NCBI GenBank assembly: GCA_016869675.1
Contig: VGDP01000012.1
Coordinates: 16,760-80,759, forward strand
Source: Alphaproteobacteria bacterium
GTDB taxonomy: Bacteria; Pseudomonadota; Alphaproteobacteria; SP197
DNA length: 64,000 nucleotides
Reading direction: 5' to 3'
Shown one piece after another: positions 17,756 to 26,934 of this stretch. Position 1 is the stretch's first letter; every line of letters begins with the position of its first letter. The notes below the pieces were generated by a model. It did not search any database, was not told where the DNA came from, and worked only from the letters and a program-made list of their open reading frames with translations. The position numbers were made by a program, and so were the translations under genes.

Positions 17756-18879
17756 AGATCATCGACATTGAGGTCATCGAGCTGAAGGTTCCGGCGGACG
17801 AGGTGCAGTTCGACGGGTCCTATGTCGGCTGCGTCGCGCGCGTCACGACCGACGCCGGCCTTGTGGGCATCGCCGAAAGCGACGGCCTGCCCTCGGTGGT
17901 GCGCGCCATTGTCGAGGCGCCACGCATCCACTCGGCGGCCACGGGGCTGAAGGCGCTGCTGGTCGGGCGCGACGTCGGCGACGTCGAGGAAATGTGGGAC
18001 TTGATGTACGAGCGCACATGCTACGTCGGGCGGCGCGGCGCCATGATCCACGCGATCAGCCTGATCGACATGGCGCTGTGGGACCTGAAGGGCAAGGCCG
18101 CGGGCCGATCCGTGGCCGACCTGCTGGGCCCGCGCCGGCGCGACCGCGTCAAGGCCTACGGTACCATCTATCCCACGGGCCTGACCCGCGACGAGGTGCG
18201 CCGCAACGTCGATCGCGGGCTGAACGCCGGCCTGCGCGCGATCAAGGTGTGCGGTGACGTGGCGTGGCGCCATGATCCCGATCTGGCGAGCCTGGTGCTA
18301 CGCGCGGCGCGCGACCATGTGGGGCCAGGGATCGACCTGATGCTCGACGCATGGACCGCGTGGACGTCGGTCGACCAGGTGCTGCCCGTGATGCCGGTGC
18401 TGGCGGAGTGCCGCTACGGTTGGCTGGAGGGTGCGTTGCCCGCCGACGACCTGGACGGGCGAGCCCGGCTGCACGGCATGGGCGTGCCCATCGCCGACGG
18501 CGAGATGCTGACCACGCGCCACGAGCTGGGCCACATGATCGAGCGCGGCCGGCTCAACATCGTGCAGCCGGACGTGACGCTGGCCGGCGGCCTGACCGAG
18601 TGCGTGCGCCTGCGCCCAATCGCGGCCGCGCACGGCTGCCGCATCGTGCTGCACGGCTACAAGAGCAACCTGCTCATCGCGACCAACCTGGCCTACTACG
18701 CCAGCCACGACGACGGCGGGCCGCTCGAGTACTCCATGAGCGAGTCGCCCCTGCGCTGGGGCCTGACGCGCGAACGCTTCCCGATCGACGGCGACGGCAT
18801 GGTGGCGATCCCGGTCGACCGGCCCGGCCTGGGTGTCACGCTCGACGACGCGGTCGTCGAGCGCTACCGGGTGCGCTGA
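17752..18879 (+). CDS. enolase-superfamily enzyme (mandelate racemase/muconate lactonizing type)
   Basis: A 375-residue protein with the N-terminal capping domain and the C-terminal barrel. Metal-ligand candidates are the Asp of L-M-L-D-A-W, the Glu of W-L-E-G and the acidic residue of I-A-D-G-E-M. A catalytic Lys is present in I-K-V-C-G, and a His follows in I-V-L-H-G. These patterns fit sugar-acid dehydratases (rhamnonate, fuconate or related). With the SDRs, lactonase and FAH-type hydrolase nearby, dehydration of a deoxyaldonate is the best inference. Confidence 0.85.
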   Translation: MKIIDIEVIELKVPADEVQFDGSYVGCVARVTTDAGLVGIAESDGLPSVVRAIVEAPRIHSAATGLKALLVGRDVGDVEEMWDLMYERTCYVGRRGAMIHAISLIDMALWDLKGKAAGRSVADLLGPRRRDRVKAYGTIYPTGLTRDEVRRNVDRGLNAGLRAIKVCGDVAWRHDPDLASLVLRAARDHVGPGIDLMLDAWTAWTSVDQVLPVMPVLAECRYGWLEGALPADDLDGRARLHGMGVPIADGEMLTTRHELGHMIERGRLNIVQPDVTLAGGLTECVRLRPIAAAHGCRIVLHGYKSNLLIATNLAYYASHDDGGPLEYSMSESPLRWGLTRERFPIDGDGMVAIPVDRPGLGVTLDDAVVERYRVR

Positions 18880-18884
18880 CCGCC

Positions 18885-19718
18885 ATGGACCGCGTCGTCG
18901 ACCACCTGGTGTTTCCCGAAGGCCCGTTTTGGCATGATGGTCGGAACTACTATGTCGAGGTCTACGGCCATCGGGTCGGCTGCTGGGACGGCACGCCCGC
19001 CGCCCCGGTCTGGCACCACCCAGGATCGGGGCCGTGCGCCATCGAACGTGCGGCGGACGGCGGGTTCCTGGTGCCCTGCTTCGACGCCGGCGCGCTGGCC
19101 CGCCTGGCGCCCGACGGGAGCCTGACCGCCTGGCGCACCCACGGCGATGACGGGCATCCGCTGACCGGCGCCAACGACGTGGTGATGGACGGTCAGGGCG
19201 GCGCGTGGATCACCGCCTCGGGCCGCTGGGATGTGAACGCCCCGCCCGAGGGCGCGGTGTTCCGCCTGGGCGCGGACGGCCGCCTGACGCGCGTCGTGGC
19301 GGGGTTGCACTTCAGCAACGGCATCGCGCTGGTGGACGAGGGCCGCACGCTCGTCGTCGCTGAAACGCTGGCGCGACGCCTGACCGCCTTTGCGATCCAC
19401 GACGATGGCACGCTCGGGCTCGGCCGGGTCTATCTGAACCTCGACGACCAGGGGCCGTTGCCGGACGGAGCCGACGCCACCGCCGGGCCCGACGGGCTCG
19501 AGCGGCACCCTTCGGGCGATCTCTGGGTGTGCGACTATGGCGCCGGGCGCGTCCACGTGCTGGACGCCACGGGACGTGCGAAGCGCACCATTGGCACGTC
19601 CGCGCTCTACGTCACCAACGTCGCGTTCGGACGCGACGGCCGCCACGCCTACCTGAAGGTGGTCGACCAGCCGACCGAGGCGCCGTTCCGCGGCGGCATC
19701 TGGCGCGTCGAGGTGTAA
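18885..19718 (+). CDS. SMP-30/gluconolactonase-family lactonase
   Basis: A 277-residue six-bladed beta-propeller. The metal site is represented by the early Glu (F-P-E-G-P-F-W), the Asn/Asp of G-A-N-D-V-V-M-D and the Asp of P-D-G-L-E-R-H. It would hydrolyse a sugar lactone after the sugar dehydrogenase step. ATG 18885 lies 5 bases after the dehydratase stop, so it is in the same operon. Confidence 0.83.
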   Translation: MDRVVDHLVFPEGPFWHDGRNYYVEVYGHRVGCWDGTPAAPVWHHPGSGPCAIERAADGGFLVPCFDAGALARLAPDGSLTAWRTHGDDGHPLTGANDVVMDGQGGAWITASGRWDVNAPPEGAVFRLGADGRLTRVVAGLHFSNGIALVDEGRTLVVAETLARRLTAFAIHDDGTLGLGRVYLNLDDQGPLPDGADATAGPDGLERHPSGDLWVCDYGAGRVHVLDATGRAKRTIGTSALYVTNVAFGRDGRHAYLKVVDQPTEAPFRGGIWRVEV

Positions 19719-19724
19719 GCGGCG

Positions 19725-20537
19725 TCAGCGGTAGCGTTCGACGATCGCGCGGATCGTGCTGTTCACCAGGTCGGGCCGGTGGCCCACCATGGACAGGTGC
19801 CCGAGCCCCTCGAGCAGGTGGAAATGGCCGTCCGGCGCCGCCTCGGCCACCTTGCGGCCGTGCGCCGGCGGCGCCTGCACGTCGTGGCTGAAGCCGATGA
19901 CGTGAAGCGGCACGCGGCATGACGGCAGCCGGTCAAGCGTGTCGAAGTCGATGCACGCCTGCCACTGCGCCGCCAGCATCGCCCCGTCGCGCTCGCCGTA
20001 AGACGCCGCGACGAAGGGCCGGAGCCGCGCCCACAGCGCGTCGTCGCCCAGCACTTCGGGCGGGTACATCAGGACACCGTAGTGGGCCACCGCCATCGCC
20101 TTCGGCAGCGTGCCGCCGGCGCAGCGGAACGCCACCTCGGCCTCCATCCATTCGCGCAGGTACCCGCTGATGCGCGCCGCGGTGCCCATGGTGACGGCGC
20201 AGCGCACCAACTCGGGATAACGGAGCGCGACTTCCTGGACGATCAACGAGCCCATGGACAGCCCGACGATCGCCACGGGCGGTCGGCAGACGGCGCGGAT
20301 CAGGCTCGCGCAATCGGCCGCGAAGTCGGCGATGGTCCAAGGCAACGGCGCCGTGGTGCGCGTATCCCCCGCGCCGCGCGGATCGTAAGCCGTGTTGCGG
20401 TGGTCGGCGCGGAACGCCGCGATCTGGTCGCCCCAATCGCGGCCCACGTTGTCGCCGCCTGGGATCCAGACGATGTCCAGGCCGCTGCCTTCCTGGAAGT
20501 AAGCCAGTTCGACGCCGGGCAGGCTCAGGACTGGCAT
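19725..20537 (-). CDS. alpha/beta-hydrolase (esterase/lactonase-like)
   Basis: A 270-residue alpha/beta-hydrolase. The nucleophile elbow is G-L-S-M-G with Ser94, the oxyanion region is I-P-G-G-D-N, and the C-terminal His lies in G-L-G-H-L-S. This resembles 3-oxoadipate enol-lactonase-like enzymes. It converges on the lactonase gene and is the last of a minus-strand series that includes the FAH hydrolase 10 bases upstream, so it probably serves the same catabolic route. The substrate is unknown. Confidence 0.82.
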   Translation of the reverse strand: MPVLSLPGVELAYFQEGSGLDIVWIPGGDNVGRDWGDQIAAFRADHRNTAYDPRGAGDTRTTAPLPWTIADFAADCASLIRAVCRPPVAIVGLSMGSLIVQEVALRYPELVRCAVTMGTAARISGYLREWMEAEVAFRCAGGTLPKAMAVAHYGVLMYPPEVLGDDALWARLRPFVAASYGERDGAMLAAQWQACIDFDTLDRLPSCRVPLHVIGFSHDVQAPPAHGRKVAEAAPDGHFHLLEGLGHLSMVGHRPDLVNSTIRAIVERYR

Positions 20538-20547
20538 CAGCGTCGCG

Positions 20548-21402
20548 TCACGTCGAGGGCGACCAGGCGACGCACTCCTGGCGCTGCTGGCCGAGCCCGC
20601 TAACGCCGAGCGTGACCACGTCGCCCGTCTTCAGGAACCGGGGCGGCTTCTTGCCGAGCCCCACGCCCGCCGGGGTCCCCGTGCTGATCACGTCACACGG
20701 GTAGAGCGTGATGAAGCGGCTGACGTAGCTGATTATCGTGCGCACCGAGAAGATCATGTTGGCGGTGGAGCCGGTCTGCATGCGCTCGCCGTTGACATCG
20801 AGCCAGAGCTCCAACACCTGAGGGTCGGGCACATCGTCGCGCGTCACCAGCCACGGGCCCAGGGGACCGAAGTTGTCGCAGCTCTTGCCCTTGACCCACT
20901 GGCCGCCGCGCTCGATCTGGAACTCGCGCTCCGAGACGTCGTTCATGATGGCGTAGCCCGCGACGCAGTCGAGCGCCTCGTCCTCGCTGACATGCCGCGT
21001 CTTGCGCCCGATGATGACCGCGAGTTCAACCTCCCAGTCGGTCTTGACCGAATCCTTGGGGACGATGATCGGATCGTTGGGACCGCACAGGCTGCTGGTC
21101 GCCTTCATGAAGATGATCGGTTCCTTGGGCGGCTTGGAGTTCGTCTCGGCCGCATGGTCCGTATAGTTCAGCCCTATGCACACGCACTTGCCGACGCGGC
21201 GCAGCGGCACGCCGAAGCGATGCGTGCCCTCGACCTTGCCCAGGATGCCGGGGTCGATGCTGCAAAACTTGTGCAGGCTCTCCTCGGACAGCGCCAAGTG
21301 GTCGGTGTCGTAGAGATGGCGCGACAGATCGCGCAGTTTCCCGTCGGGGTCGACCAGGCCCGGCTTCTCGCGACCCTTGGGCCCGTAACGAACCAGCTTC
21401 AT
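20548..21402 (-). CDS. fumarylacetoacetate hydrolase-family protein
   Basis: A 284-residue FAH-fold enzyme. Its core has C-I-G-L-N-Y-x-D-H-A-A-E, the metal-binding E-V-E-L-A-V-I-I-G region, Y-A-I-M-N-D-V-S-E-R-E, and S-T-G-T-P-A-G-V-G-L-G. Such enzymes cleave acylpyruvates or 2,4-diketo-3-deoxy sugar acids (for example to pyruvate and lactate in the non-phosphorylative rhamnose/fucose route). A strong GAGGAGG precedes ATG 21402, which overlaps the stop of the exporter gene upstream. Confidence 0.9.
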   Translation of the reverse strand: MKLVRYGPKGREKPGLVDPDGKLRDLSRHLYDTDHLALSEESLHKFCSIDPGILGKVEGTHRFGVPLRRVGKCVCIGLNYTDHAAETNSKPPKEPIIFMKATSSLCGPNDPIIVPKDSVKTDWEVELAVIIGRKTRHVSEDEALDCVAGYAIMNDVSEREFQIERGGQWVKGKSCDNFGPLGPWLVTRDDVPDPQVLELWLDVNGERMQTGSTANMIFSVRTIISYVSRFITLYPCDVISTGTPAGVGLGKKPPRFLKTGDVVTLGVSGLGQQRQECVAWSPST

Positions 21403-22358
21403 GACGCCTCCTCGCCATCCGCGCCCGCACCACGGCTAGCCTTAGGGCGCGGCCCCTGTCGGGTCAAGCGAGCACGCCAAGGTACGGTCGCCAGGGCGAT
21501 GCCGATGGCGATGGCGACGGCGCCAACCGCGTGATGGGCGCGCAGCGGCTCGCCCAGGACCAGCATCGCCAGCACCAGGGTGAACACCGGGATCAGGTAG
21601 AGAAAGAACCCGGCGCGCGTCGGCCCCAGCACGCGCGCTCCGAAGTTCCAGCAGGCGAACGACAGGGCCGCCCCGCCGATCGCGCTGTAGGCCACCAGGG
21701 CGGCCGCCGTCCGCGAGAACCGCGGCGGATCGACCAAGGCCTCGACCACCGCGAAGGGCGCGCTGAACGCGATGCCCCAGGCGAACACGGCCGCCAGCAC
21801 GACCCGCGCCGAGAGCGCCGGCGCGACGCGCTGCACCAGCACCGTGTAGACCGCCCAGACGTAGAGCGACCCCACGGCGATGGCGTCGCCCGGCCCGATC
21901 TTCAGGCCACCGAGGCGCGCGACGTCGCCTTCGCTGACGATCACGGCGACGCCCGCGGCGCCGACCACGAAGCCCAGGATCTGGCCCAGACCCAGGCGGT
22001 GGCCCAGGGCGATCCACGCGACCAGGGCGATGACCAGGGGCTCGGAGGCGCTGATCAGGCCGACGTTGATCGCCTGGGTCTGGTGGATCGCGATGAACAG
22101 TGCCACCGGGAACGCGGCGACGCCAATCAGCCCGGCGGCGGCCAGCCGGCCAAGCTCGGCGCGCAACAAGGGCGCCTGGGACCGAGCCTGGCTCCAGGCG
22201 AACGGCAACACCACCAGGAAGGCCAGCACGGCGCGCAAGAACGAAAGGTTCATGGGCGGCAGGCTTTCGCGCAGGGCGCGCACCAGCACGGTGCCGCCCG
22301 ACCACAGCAGTGTCGCCGTGATCAGGGCCGCGGCGGCCAGCAGGGTCGTGCGGGGCAC
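21399..22358 (-). CDS. EamA-family (drug/metabolite) transporter
   Basis: A 319-residue protein with about ten hydrophobic segments arranged as two EamA repeats. The conserved Gly/Pro pattern at the end of repeat 2 reads F-L-Y-L-I-P-V-F and L-G-E-P-L. It starts with GTG 22358 and ends by overlapping the FAH gene. It would move a small metabolite across the inner membrane; the direction and substrate are not known. Confidence 0.85.
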   Translation of the reverse strand: MPRTTLLAAAALITATLLWSGGTVLVRALRESLPPMNLSFLRAVLAFLVVLPFAWSQARSQAPLLRAELGRLAAAGLIGVAAFPVALFIAIHQTQAINVGLISASEPLVIALVAWIALGHRLGLGQILGFVVGAAGVAVIVSEGDVARLGGLKIGPGDAIAVGSLYVWAVYTVLVQRVAPALSARVVLAAVFAWGIAFSAPFAVVEALVDPPRFSRTAAALVAYSAIGGAALSFACWNFGARVLGPTRAGFFLYLIPVFTLVLAMLVLGEPLRAHHAVGAVAIAIGIALATVPWRARLTRQGPRPKASRGAGADGEEAS

Positions 22359-22376
22359 GGGCGATCGCTCGGAGCG

Positions 22377-23132
22377 TCAATAGGTCGCGCGGCCACCCGA
22401 GAGATCGAAGGTGAAGCCGGTGGTGAAGCTGCACGCCGGCGACACGATCCAGGCGATCAGCGCCGCGACCTCGTCGAGCGTGCCGCAGCGCCGCATGGGG
22501 ATCTTGTCGGTCATGTAGGTCACCTGCGCCTCGGGCAGGGCGGCGACCATGGGCGTGCGGATCACCGCCGGGGCCAGGCCGTTGATGGTGACGCCGGTGG
22601 TCGCGTAGTCCTTGGCCATGGACTTGACCAGGCCGATCAGGCCGGCCTTGGTCGCCGAATAGGCCGCCATGCCGGCGTTGCCTTCCTTGCCCGCGATCGA
22701 GGCGACGTGGAGCAGCCGGCCGTAGTTACGCGCCAGCAGGCGGGGCAGCACCGCGACCGAGAGCGCCATGGCGCCGCGCAGGTTGATGCGGTAGACGCGG
22801 TCGAAATCGTCCAGGTCCACCTCGTGGGCCTTGCGGTTGGTGATGCCGGTGATGCCGGCGCAGTTGACCAGTCCGTCGAGCCGGCCGAACGCGCGCTCCA
22901 CCGCGTCGAGCGCCGGGGCGATGGTCGAGGCGTCGGTCACGTCCACGGCGTGGGCGATGGCGCGCCCGGCGGGCAGAGACGCGGCCGTCGCCGCGTTGCC
23001 CTTGGCGTCCGCGTCCAGGCAGCCGACGTGCACGCCCTGGTCCGCCAGGAAGCGGGCCGCGGCGTGGCCGATGCCGCTGGCGGCGCCGACGACGGCAATG
23101 GCGTAGGGCGTATCCGGGAAATAGCTGACCAC
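22377..23132 (-). CDS. short-chain dehydrogenase/reductase
   Basis: A 251-residue SDR with G-A-A-S-G-I-G at residues 16-22, N-C-A-G, and catalytic Ser145, Tyr158 and Lys162. GTG 23132 is the start, with AGGAG upstream. It sits directly before the EamA and FAH genes, so it could be the 2-keto-3-deoxy-acid dehydrogenase of the proposed pathway, with the SDR at 16553 acting on the sugar. Confidence 0.86.
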   Translation of the reverse strand: MVSYFPDTPYAIAVVGAASGIGHAAARFLADQGVHVGCLDADAKGNAATAASLPAGRAIAHAVDVTDASTIAPALDAVERAFGRLDGLVNCAGITGITNRKAHEVDLDDFDRVYRINLRGAMALSVAVLPRLLARNYGRLLHVASIAGKEGNAGMAAYSATKAGLIGLVKSMAKDYATTGVTINGLAPAVIRTPMVAALPEAQVTYMTDKIPMRRCGTLDEVAALIAWIVSPACSFTTGFTFDLSGGRATY

Positions 23133-23157
23133 GGCGGCGGCTCCTGGTTCGAGGGGT

Positions 23158-24714
23158 TCAAGCGCGTTCGGCGACGCCGCCCTCGCCGACCGCCAGCGCG
23201 GTCAGGGTGCGTTCGTCGTTGGCCATGCGCCACGAGATCATGCGCTGGGCGTAGCCCAGAACGTCGGCGGCGCGCGACGGATCGCCGGCCAGGTCGTGGA
23301 ACTGGCCGGGATCGGCCTCAAGATCAAAGAACAGCGGCGGCAGCGCCGTGAAGTGCACGTACTTGCCGCGCCGGTCGCGCAGCACGTTGAGCGTGCACTG
23401 GTCGAGCCCGATGCCGAGCGCCTGTTCGATCGCCGGATCGCGCACGTCGCGGTAGTCGTACTCCCAGTGCACGTCCTGGCGCCAATCGGCCGGCGGCGCG
23501 CCGTGCAGGAAGGGAACGAGCGAGCGCCCGTCGCACTGGCGCGGCGCCGGCAGGCCGAGCGCGTCAAGGATTGTCGGCATGGTGTCGATGGTCTCGGTGA
23601 ACGCCTCGACCACCTGGCCGCGCGTCGCGTCCGCCGTCGCGCGCGGATCGCGCACGATCATGGGGATGTGGAACGCCGGGTCGAAGTACGCGGTCTTGCC
23701 GCACAGGAAGTGGTCGCCCAGGTTCTCGCCGTGGTCGCAGGTGAAGATCACCAGTGTGTCGTCCCAGCGCCCCAGCGCCTTCAGGTGCGCGACCAGCCGG
23801 CCGACATGGTGATCGAGTTCCGTCATCAGGGCGAAGTAAGTCGCCATGAGTTGGCGGTGATGGTGGTCGGTCACGGCCGAGCCCGAGGTGTAGTCGGGGA
23901 TGTAGAAGCGGCCCTCGGCGCGGGCGTAGTTCTCGATCAGGTACGCGAGCAGCGGGTGCTGGCGCGCCTCGGCCGCCGCGCTGGCGGCGCGCACCGGCGC
24001 CGGCACCGCGTCGGGGTGGTAGAGCGCGTTGTAGGGCTCGGGCGCCGTGAACGGCCAATGGGGCCGCAGGTACGCCTGGTGCACCAGCCAAGGCCGGTCG
24101 CCCTGCAACGCCAGGAAGCCGATCGCCGCGTCGGTCTGGAACGCGGTGTCGCTGTGCTCGGCCGTGTAGCGCGGCGGCGCGAAGGTCCAGCCGCGTTCCG
24201 CCGCGCCGGGGTAACCGGGCCGGGGCGTGTAGATGCCGTAGGGTTCGGCCGGCACGTCGTAGCCCTTGGCGGCGAGCCACGCGCGCCACGGCCCGAACGA
24301 CGGCCCCATGACCAGCGTCGGCACGAAGCCAGGCATCGCCCGCTCGTAGGTGCCGAGCTCGGGGTCGTCAGGGGCGCGGCCGCGCGGATCGGAGCTGGTA
24401 TCGGTGTAGCCGAACAGGTGCGGCTCGAGCCCCGCCTTGCGCACCTCCTTGGCGACGTTGGTGAAACGCGCGTCGAGCGGCGTGCCGTTGCGCACCGACC
24501 GGTGGTTCTGCAGGTACATGCCGGTCAGCAGCGAACAACGCGCCGGGCCGCACGGGCTGGCCTGAGTGTAGTGGTTGCGGAACAGCACGCCCTCGGCCGC
24601 CAGGGCGTCGAGGTTGGGCGTGCGCACCACCGGATGGCCTAACACCGACAGGGCATCGCCGCGCCATTGGTCGGCGGCGATCAGCAGAACGTTGCGGATG
24701 CGGTCCCTGGCCAT
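23158..24714 (-). CDS. type I sulfatase / phosphonate monoester hydrolase-like
   Basis: A 518-residue member of the alkaline phosphatase superfamily. The formylglycine motif C-x-P-x-R is present as Cys55-Gly-Pro-Ala-Arg59, followed by S-L-L-T-G. Other metal residues lie in A-A-D-Q-W-R-G-D near the N-terminus and C-D-H-G-E-N-L-G-D-H near residue 330. Length and surrounding residues resemble Rhizobium/Burkholderia phosphonate monoester hydrolases more than secreted sulfatases, and there is no signal peptide. Activation needs a formylglycine-generating enzyme or equivalent, not seen here. Confidence 0.88.
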   Translation of the reverse strand: MARDRIRNVLLIAADQWRGDALSVLGHPVVRTPNLDALAAEGVLFRNHYTQASPCGPARCSLLTGMYLQNHRSVRNGTPLDARFTNVAKEVRKAGLEPHLFGYTDTSSDPRGRAPDDPELGTYERAMPGFVPTLVMGPSFGPWRAWLAAKGYDVPAEPYGIYTPRPGYPGAAERGWTFAPPRYTAEHSDTAFQTDAAIGFLALQGDRPWLVHQAYLRPHWPFTAPEPYNALYHPDAVPAPVRAASAAAEARQHPLLAYLIENYARAEGRFYIPDYTSGSAVTDHHHRQLMATYFALMTELDHHVGRLVAHLKALGRWDDTLVIFTCDHGENLGDHFLCGKTAYFDPAFHIPMIVRDPRATADATRGQVVEAFTETIDTMPTILDALGLPAPRQCDGRSLVPFLHGAPPADWRQDVHWEYDYRDVRDPAIEQALGIGLDQCTLNVLRDRRGKYVHFTALPPLFFDLEADPGQFHDLAGDPSRAADVLGYAQRMISWRMANDERTLTALAVGEGGVAERA

Positions 24715-24743
24715 AACGGCGGACTATGCCGGCGGGCGCACCG

Positions 24744-25801
24744 TTACGCCAGCGCGGCGCGCACCAGGTCGTGGAAGTGGCGCACGCCGTGCTCGCTCCA
24801 GCCCGAGCGGGCCTCGGGCTGCTCGATGAGCACGCCGCCGCGGTAGCCCGGCGAGGCCAGGCCGCGTTGCACCGCCTCGACCATGCCCACGTCCTCGGCG
24901 AACACGCGGTCGAACAATTCGTTGAAGCGGCCCATGGCGTCGGTCGCGGCGCCCATGGCGTAAACCGTGCGCACCTGACGCGTGCGGTCGGGCGCCAGCG
25001 GCTCATGGCTGACAGCCACGAAGGAATCCGCGTCCAGCGCGGCGCTGCCCTGTCGGCGTTGGGCGACTGCCACCACGCCGACAGCCCGATCATCGTGGCG
25101 TGGTTTACGTCGCGGTCGGCGGTGCCGGGCGGCACGCGGCCCTGGCGGCTCCAGCCTTCACCGACCACATGCTTCCACGTCGAGAGGTCGAAGTTGCCGA
25201 ACGACGGATGAGCCACGTCGCAGTGGTAGCATTCCAGGTAGTTATCGATGATCGCCTTCCAGTTCGCGGCGATCGTCGCCTCGCGCCGGTAGATCGGCAT
25301 CATGACGTCGAGGTTCGGATGGTCGCGCCGCAGCATCGCCTCGAGCGCGCCCAGCAGGGACTGCGCAGGCATGGGGGTCGCGGCGTCGAGGCAGACCATC
25401 ACGAAGCCCGCGAAAATGACCGAGCGCACCGGTTCGAGCACGAAGCAGCGGTGGTCGAATCCCGCCAGATCGTCGGCGTCGGGTGCGGTCCGCAGGCTGC
25501 CATCCAGGCCGTAGGTCCGGGCGTGGTAGGGACAGGTCAACGACACCTTGAACCGGCCGCGGCCATCGAGCAAGCGATGGGCCCGGTGCTGGCACACATT
25601 GTGGAACGCGCGCACCGCGCCATCGGTGCCGTGGACGACGAAGACGTCGCGGCCGCCGACGTCGAGGGTCACGTAGTCCCCAGGCGTGGCCACGTCCGAG
25701 CGGTGGCAGGCGATCAGCCACGACCGGCCGAACACGGCGGAACGTTCGCGCTCGAACACCTGAGCGTCCGTGTACCAGGACGCGGGCAACGGAACGTTCA
25801 T
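24744..25801 (-). pseudogene. third Rieske oxygenase alpha subunit, disrupted by a frameshift near 25040-25060
   Basis: The N-terminal two thirds (from ATG 25801, preceded by AAGGAGG) reads in one frame. It carries the Rieske site (C-Q-H then C-P-Y-H) and the N-Y-L-E-C-Y-H-C-D-V-A-H-P iron signature. After the A-W-W-Q-S-P-N segment that frame becomes Arg/Trp-rich nonsense, while another frame continues with F-V-A-V-S-H-E-P-L-A-P-D-R-T and a proper C-terminus ending at 24744. A net loss of one base, or gain of two, near 25040-25060 explains it. Mutation and sequencing error cannot be told apart. It is divergent from the two oxygenases at 115-2555. Confidence 0.8.
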
Positions 25802-25843
25802 TGCAGCCTCCTTGTCCGGCGCCTCAAGTCTAGTCCGTCCGCC

Positions 25844-26197
25844 TCACGGCGTCGGAACGCCCGTGAACAACGCCGCCGCGTCGGCACCCTCGGTGCGGCA
25901 CCAGCCGCGGTAGCCGCCGAGCCCACGGTTCGCCCATTCCCGATCAACGGCGATCAAAGCGGCGGCGCGGGTGTGGCGGCGCGCGGCATCGCTCAGGCCC
26001 AGCCGTGCGACGATCGCCGCGGTACGCGCCGTGTAGCCCTCGATCACCGCCGTGTCGACCAGCACGCACTCCAGCGCGATGCCGAACAGATAGTCGAGCC
26101 GGCGCAGGTCGTCGGTCGGCCGGGGGACCGGCGCCGCGCCCACGTCGTGTGTCGGCGCCGCGAGGACGAGGAGCGCCGCGACCGCGTACGCCCTCAC
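25844..26197 (-). CDS. small exported protein of unknown function
   Basis: A 117-residue product starting at GTG 26197, whose codon overlaps the stop of the upstream phosphodiesterase (GTGA). Residues 1-23 form a signal peptide (short basic start, A/V/L-rich core, A-P after the likely cut). The mature part has a Cys in L-E-C-V-L-V-D-T and another in G-W-C-R-T, perhaps a disulphide. No family is recognised. Coupling to the GDPD gene suggests a periplasmic partner role. Confidence 0.6.
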   Translation of the reverse strand: MRAYAVAALLVLAAPTHDVGAAPVPRPTDDLRRLDYLFGIALECVLVDTAVIEGYTARTAAIVARLGLSDAARRHTRAAALIAVDREWANRGLGGYRGWCRTEGADAAALFTGVPTP

Positions 26198-26934
26198 GCC
26201 GTCCCGACCCAGCCCGGCACGTCGGAAAACACCCCGGCGACACCGAGCGCGAACAGCCGGCGCGCCTCGGCCACGTCGTTGACCGTGTAGGCGCGCAAGG
26301 CGTAGCCGGCCGCGAGCACGTCGCGCGCCAGTTCGGCGGTGATGAACCCCCACCAGGTATGCACCGCGACCGCGCCCACGCGCGCCGCGAGTGCCTCCCA
26401 CTCAGCGCACCGGTCGTTCACCAGCACGGCGCGGTCAAGCGCGGGGGCCTGTAGGCGCGCGGCCTCAAGCGCCTCGGGGCTGAAGCTGGAGAGCAGCGGC
26501 GGCGGCAGCGACGCGGGCCAGGCGCGCGCGAGCCGCGCCCCCACGACGCGCCCGGTCTCGGCCTCGCACCCCGGGCATGGCTTGAGCTCGACGTTGGCAC
26601 CCAGCCCCAGCGCGGCCAGCGTGTCCAGCGCCGCGTCGAGCGTCGGGATGGGTTCGCCGGCGAACGCCGGCCCCCACCAGGAGCCGGCGTCGAGCCGCGT
26701 CAGCTCGGCGAGTGTGCGCATCCGCACCGGGCCAGATCCGTTGGTCGTGCGCTCCAGCGTGTCGTCGTGCATCACGATCGGCACGTCGTCGGCCGAAAGC
26801 TTGATGTCGAACTCGACCCACGTGGCCCCTTCGGCCTTGGCCTTGCGCAGCCCGGCCAGCGTGTTCTCGGGCGCCAGCCGCGCCGCGCCGCGATGACCGA
26901 TGACGCGCGGCGGTTGAACACTGCCAATCGTCAC
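26194..26934 (-). CDS. ugpQ: glycerophosphodiester phosphodiesterase
   Basis: A 246-residue GDPD-family enzyme that hydrolyses glycerophosphodiesters to glycerol 3-phosphate and an alcohol. Motifs are I-G-H-R-G near residue 12, P-E-N-T, then E-F-D-I-K-L-S, and V-M-H-D-D-T-L-E-R-T, which together provide the metal site and the catalytic His pair. There is no signal peptide, so it is a cytoplasmic UgpQ-like form. Start GTG 26934 overlaps the upstream stop by 4 bases. A relation to the amide-degrading genes upstream is not obvious. Confidence 0.87.
   Translation of the reverse strand: MTIGSVQPPRVIGHRGAARLAPENTLAGLRKAKAEGATWVEFDIKLSADDVPIVMHDDTLERTTNGSGPVRMRTLAELTRLDAGSWWGPAFAGEPIPTLDAALDTLAALGLGANVELKPCPGCEAETGRVVGARLARAWPASLPPPLLSSFSPEALEAARLQAPALDRAVLVNDRCAEWEALAARVGAVAVHTWWGFITAELARDVLAAGYALRAYTVNDVAEARRLFALGVAGVFSDVPGWVGTA

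Noticed and set aside
21531..23351. Plus-strand open frame of 606 codons
   Set aside because: It is antisense to the EamA transporter and SDR genes, which have clear family motifs; the frame is Gly/Arg/His-rich without recognisable structure.
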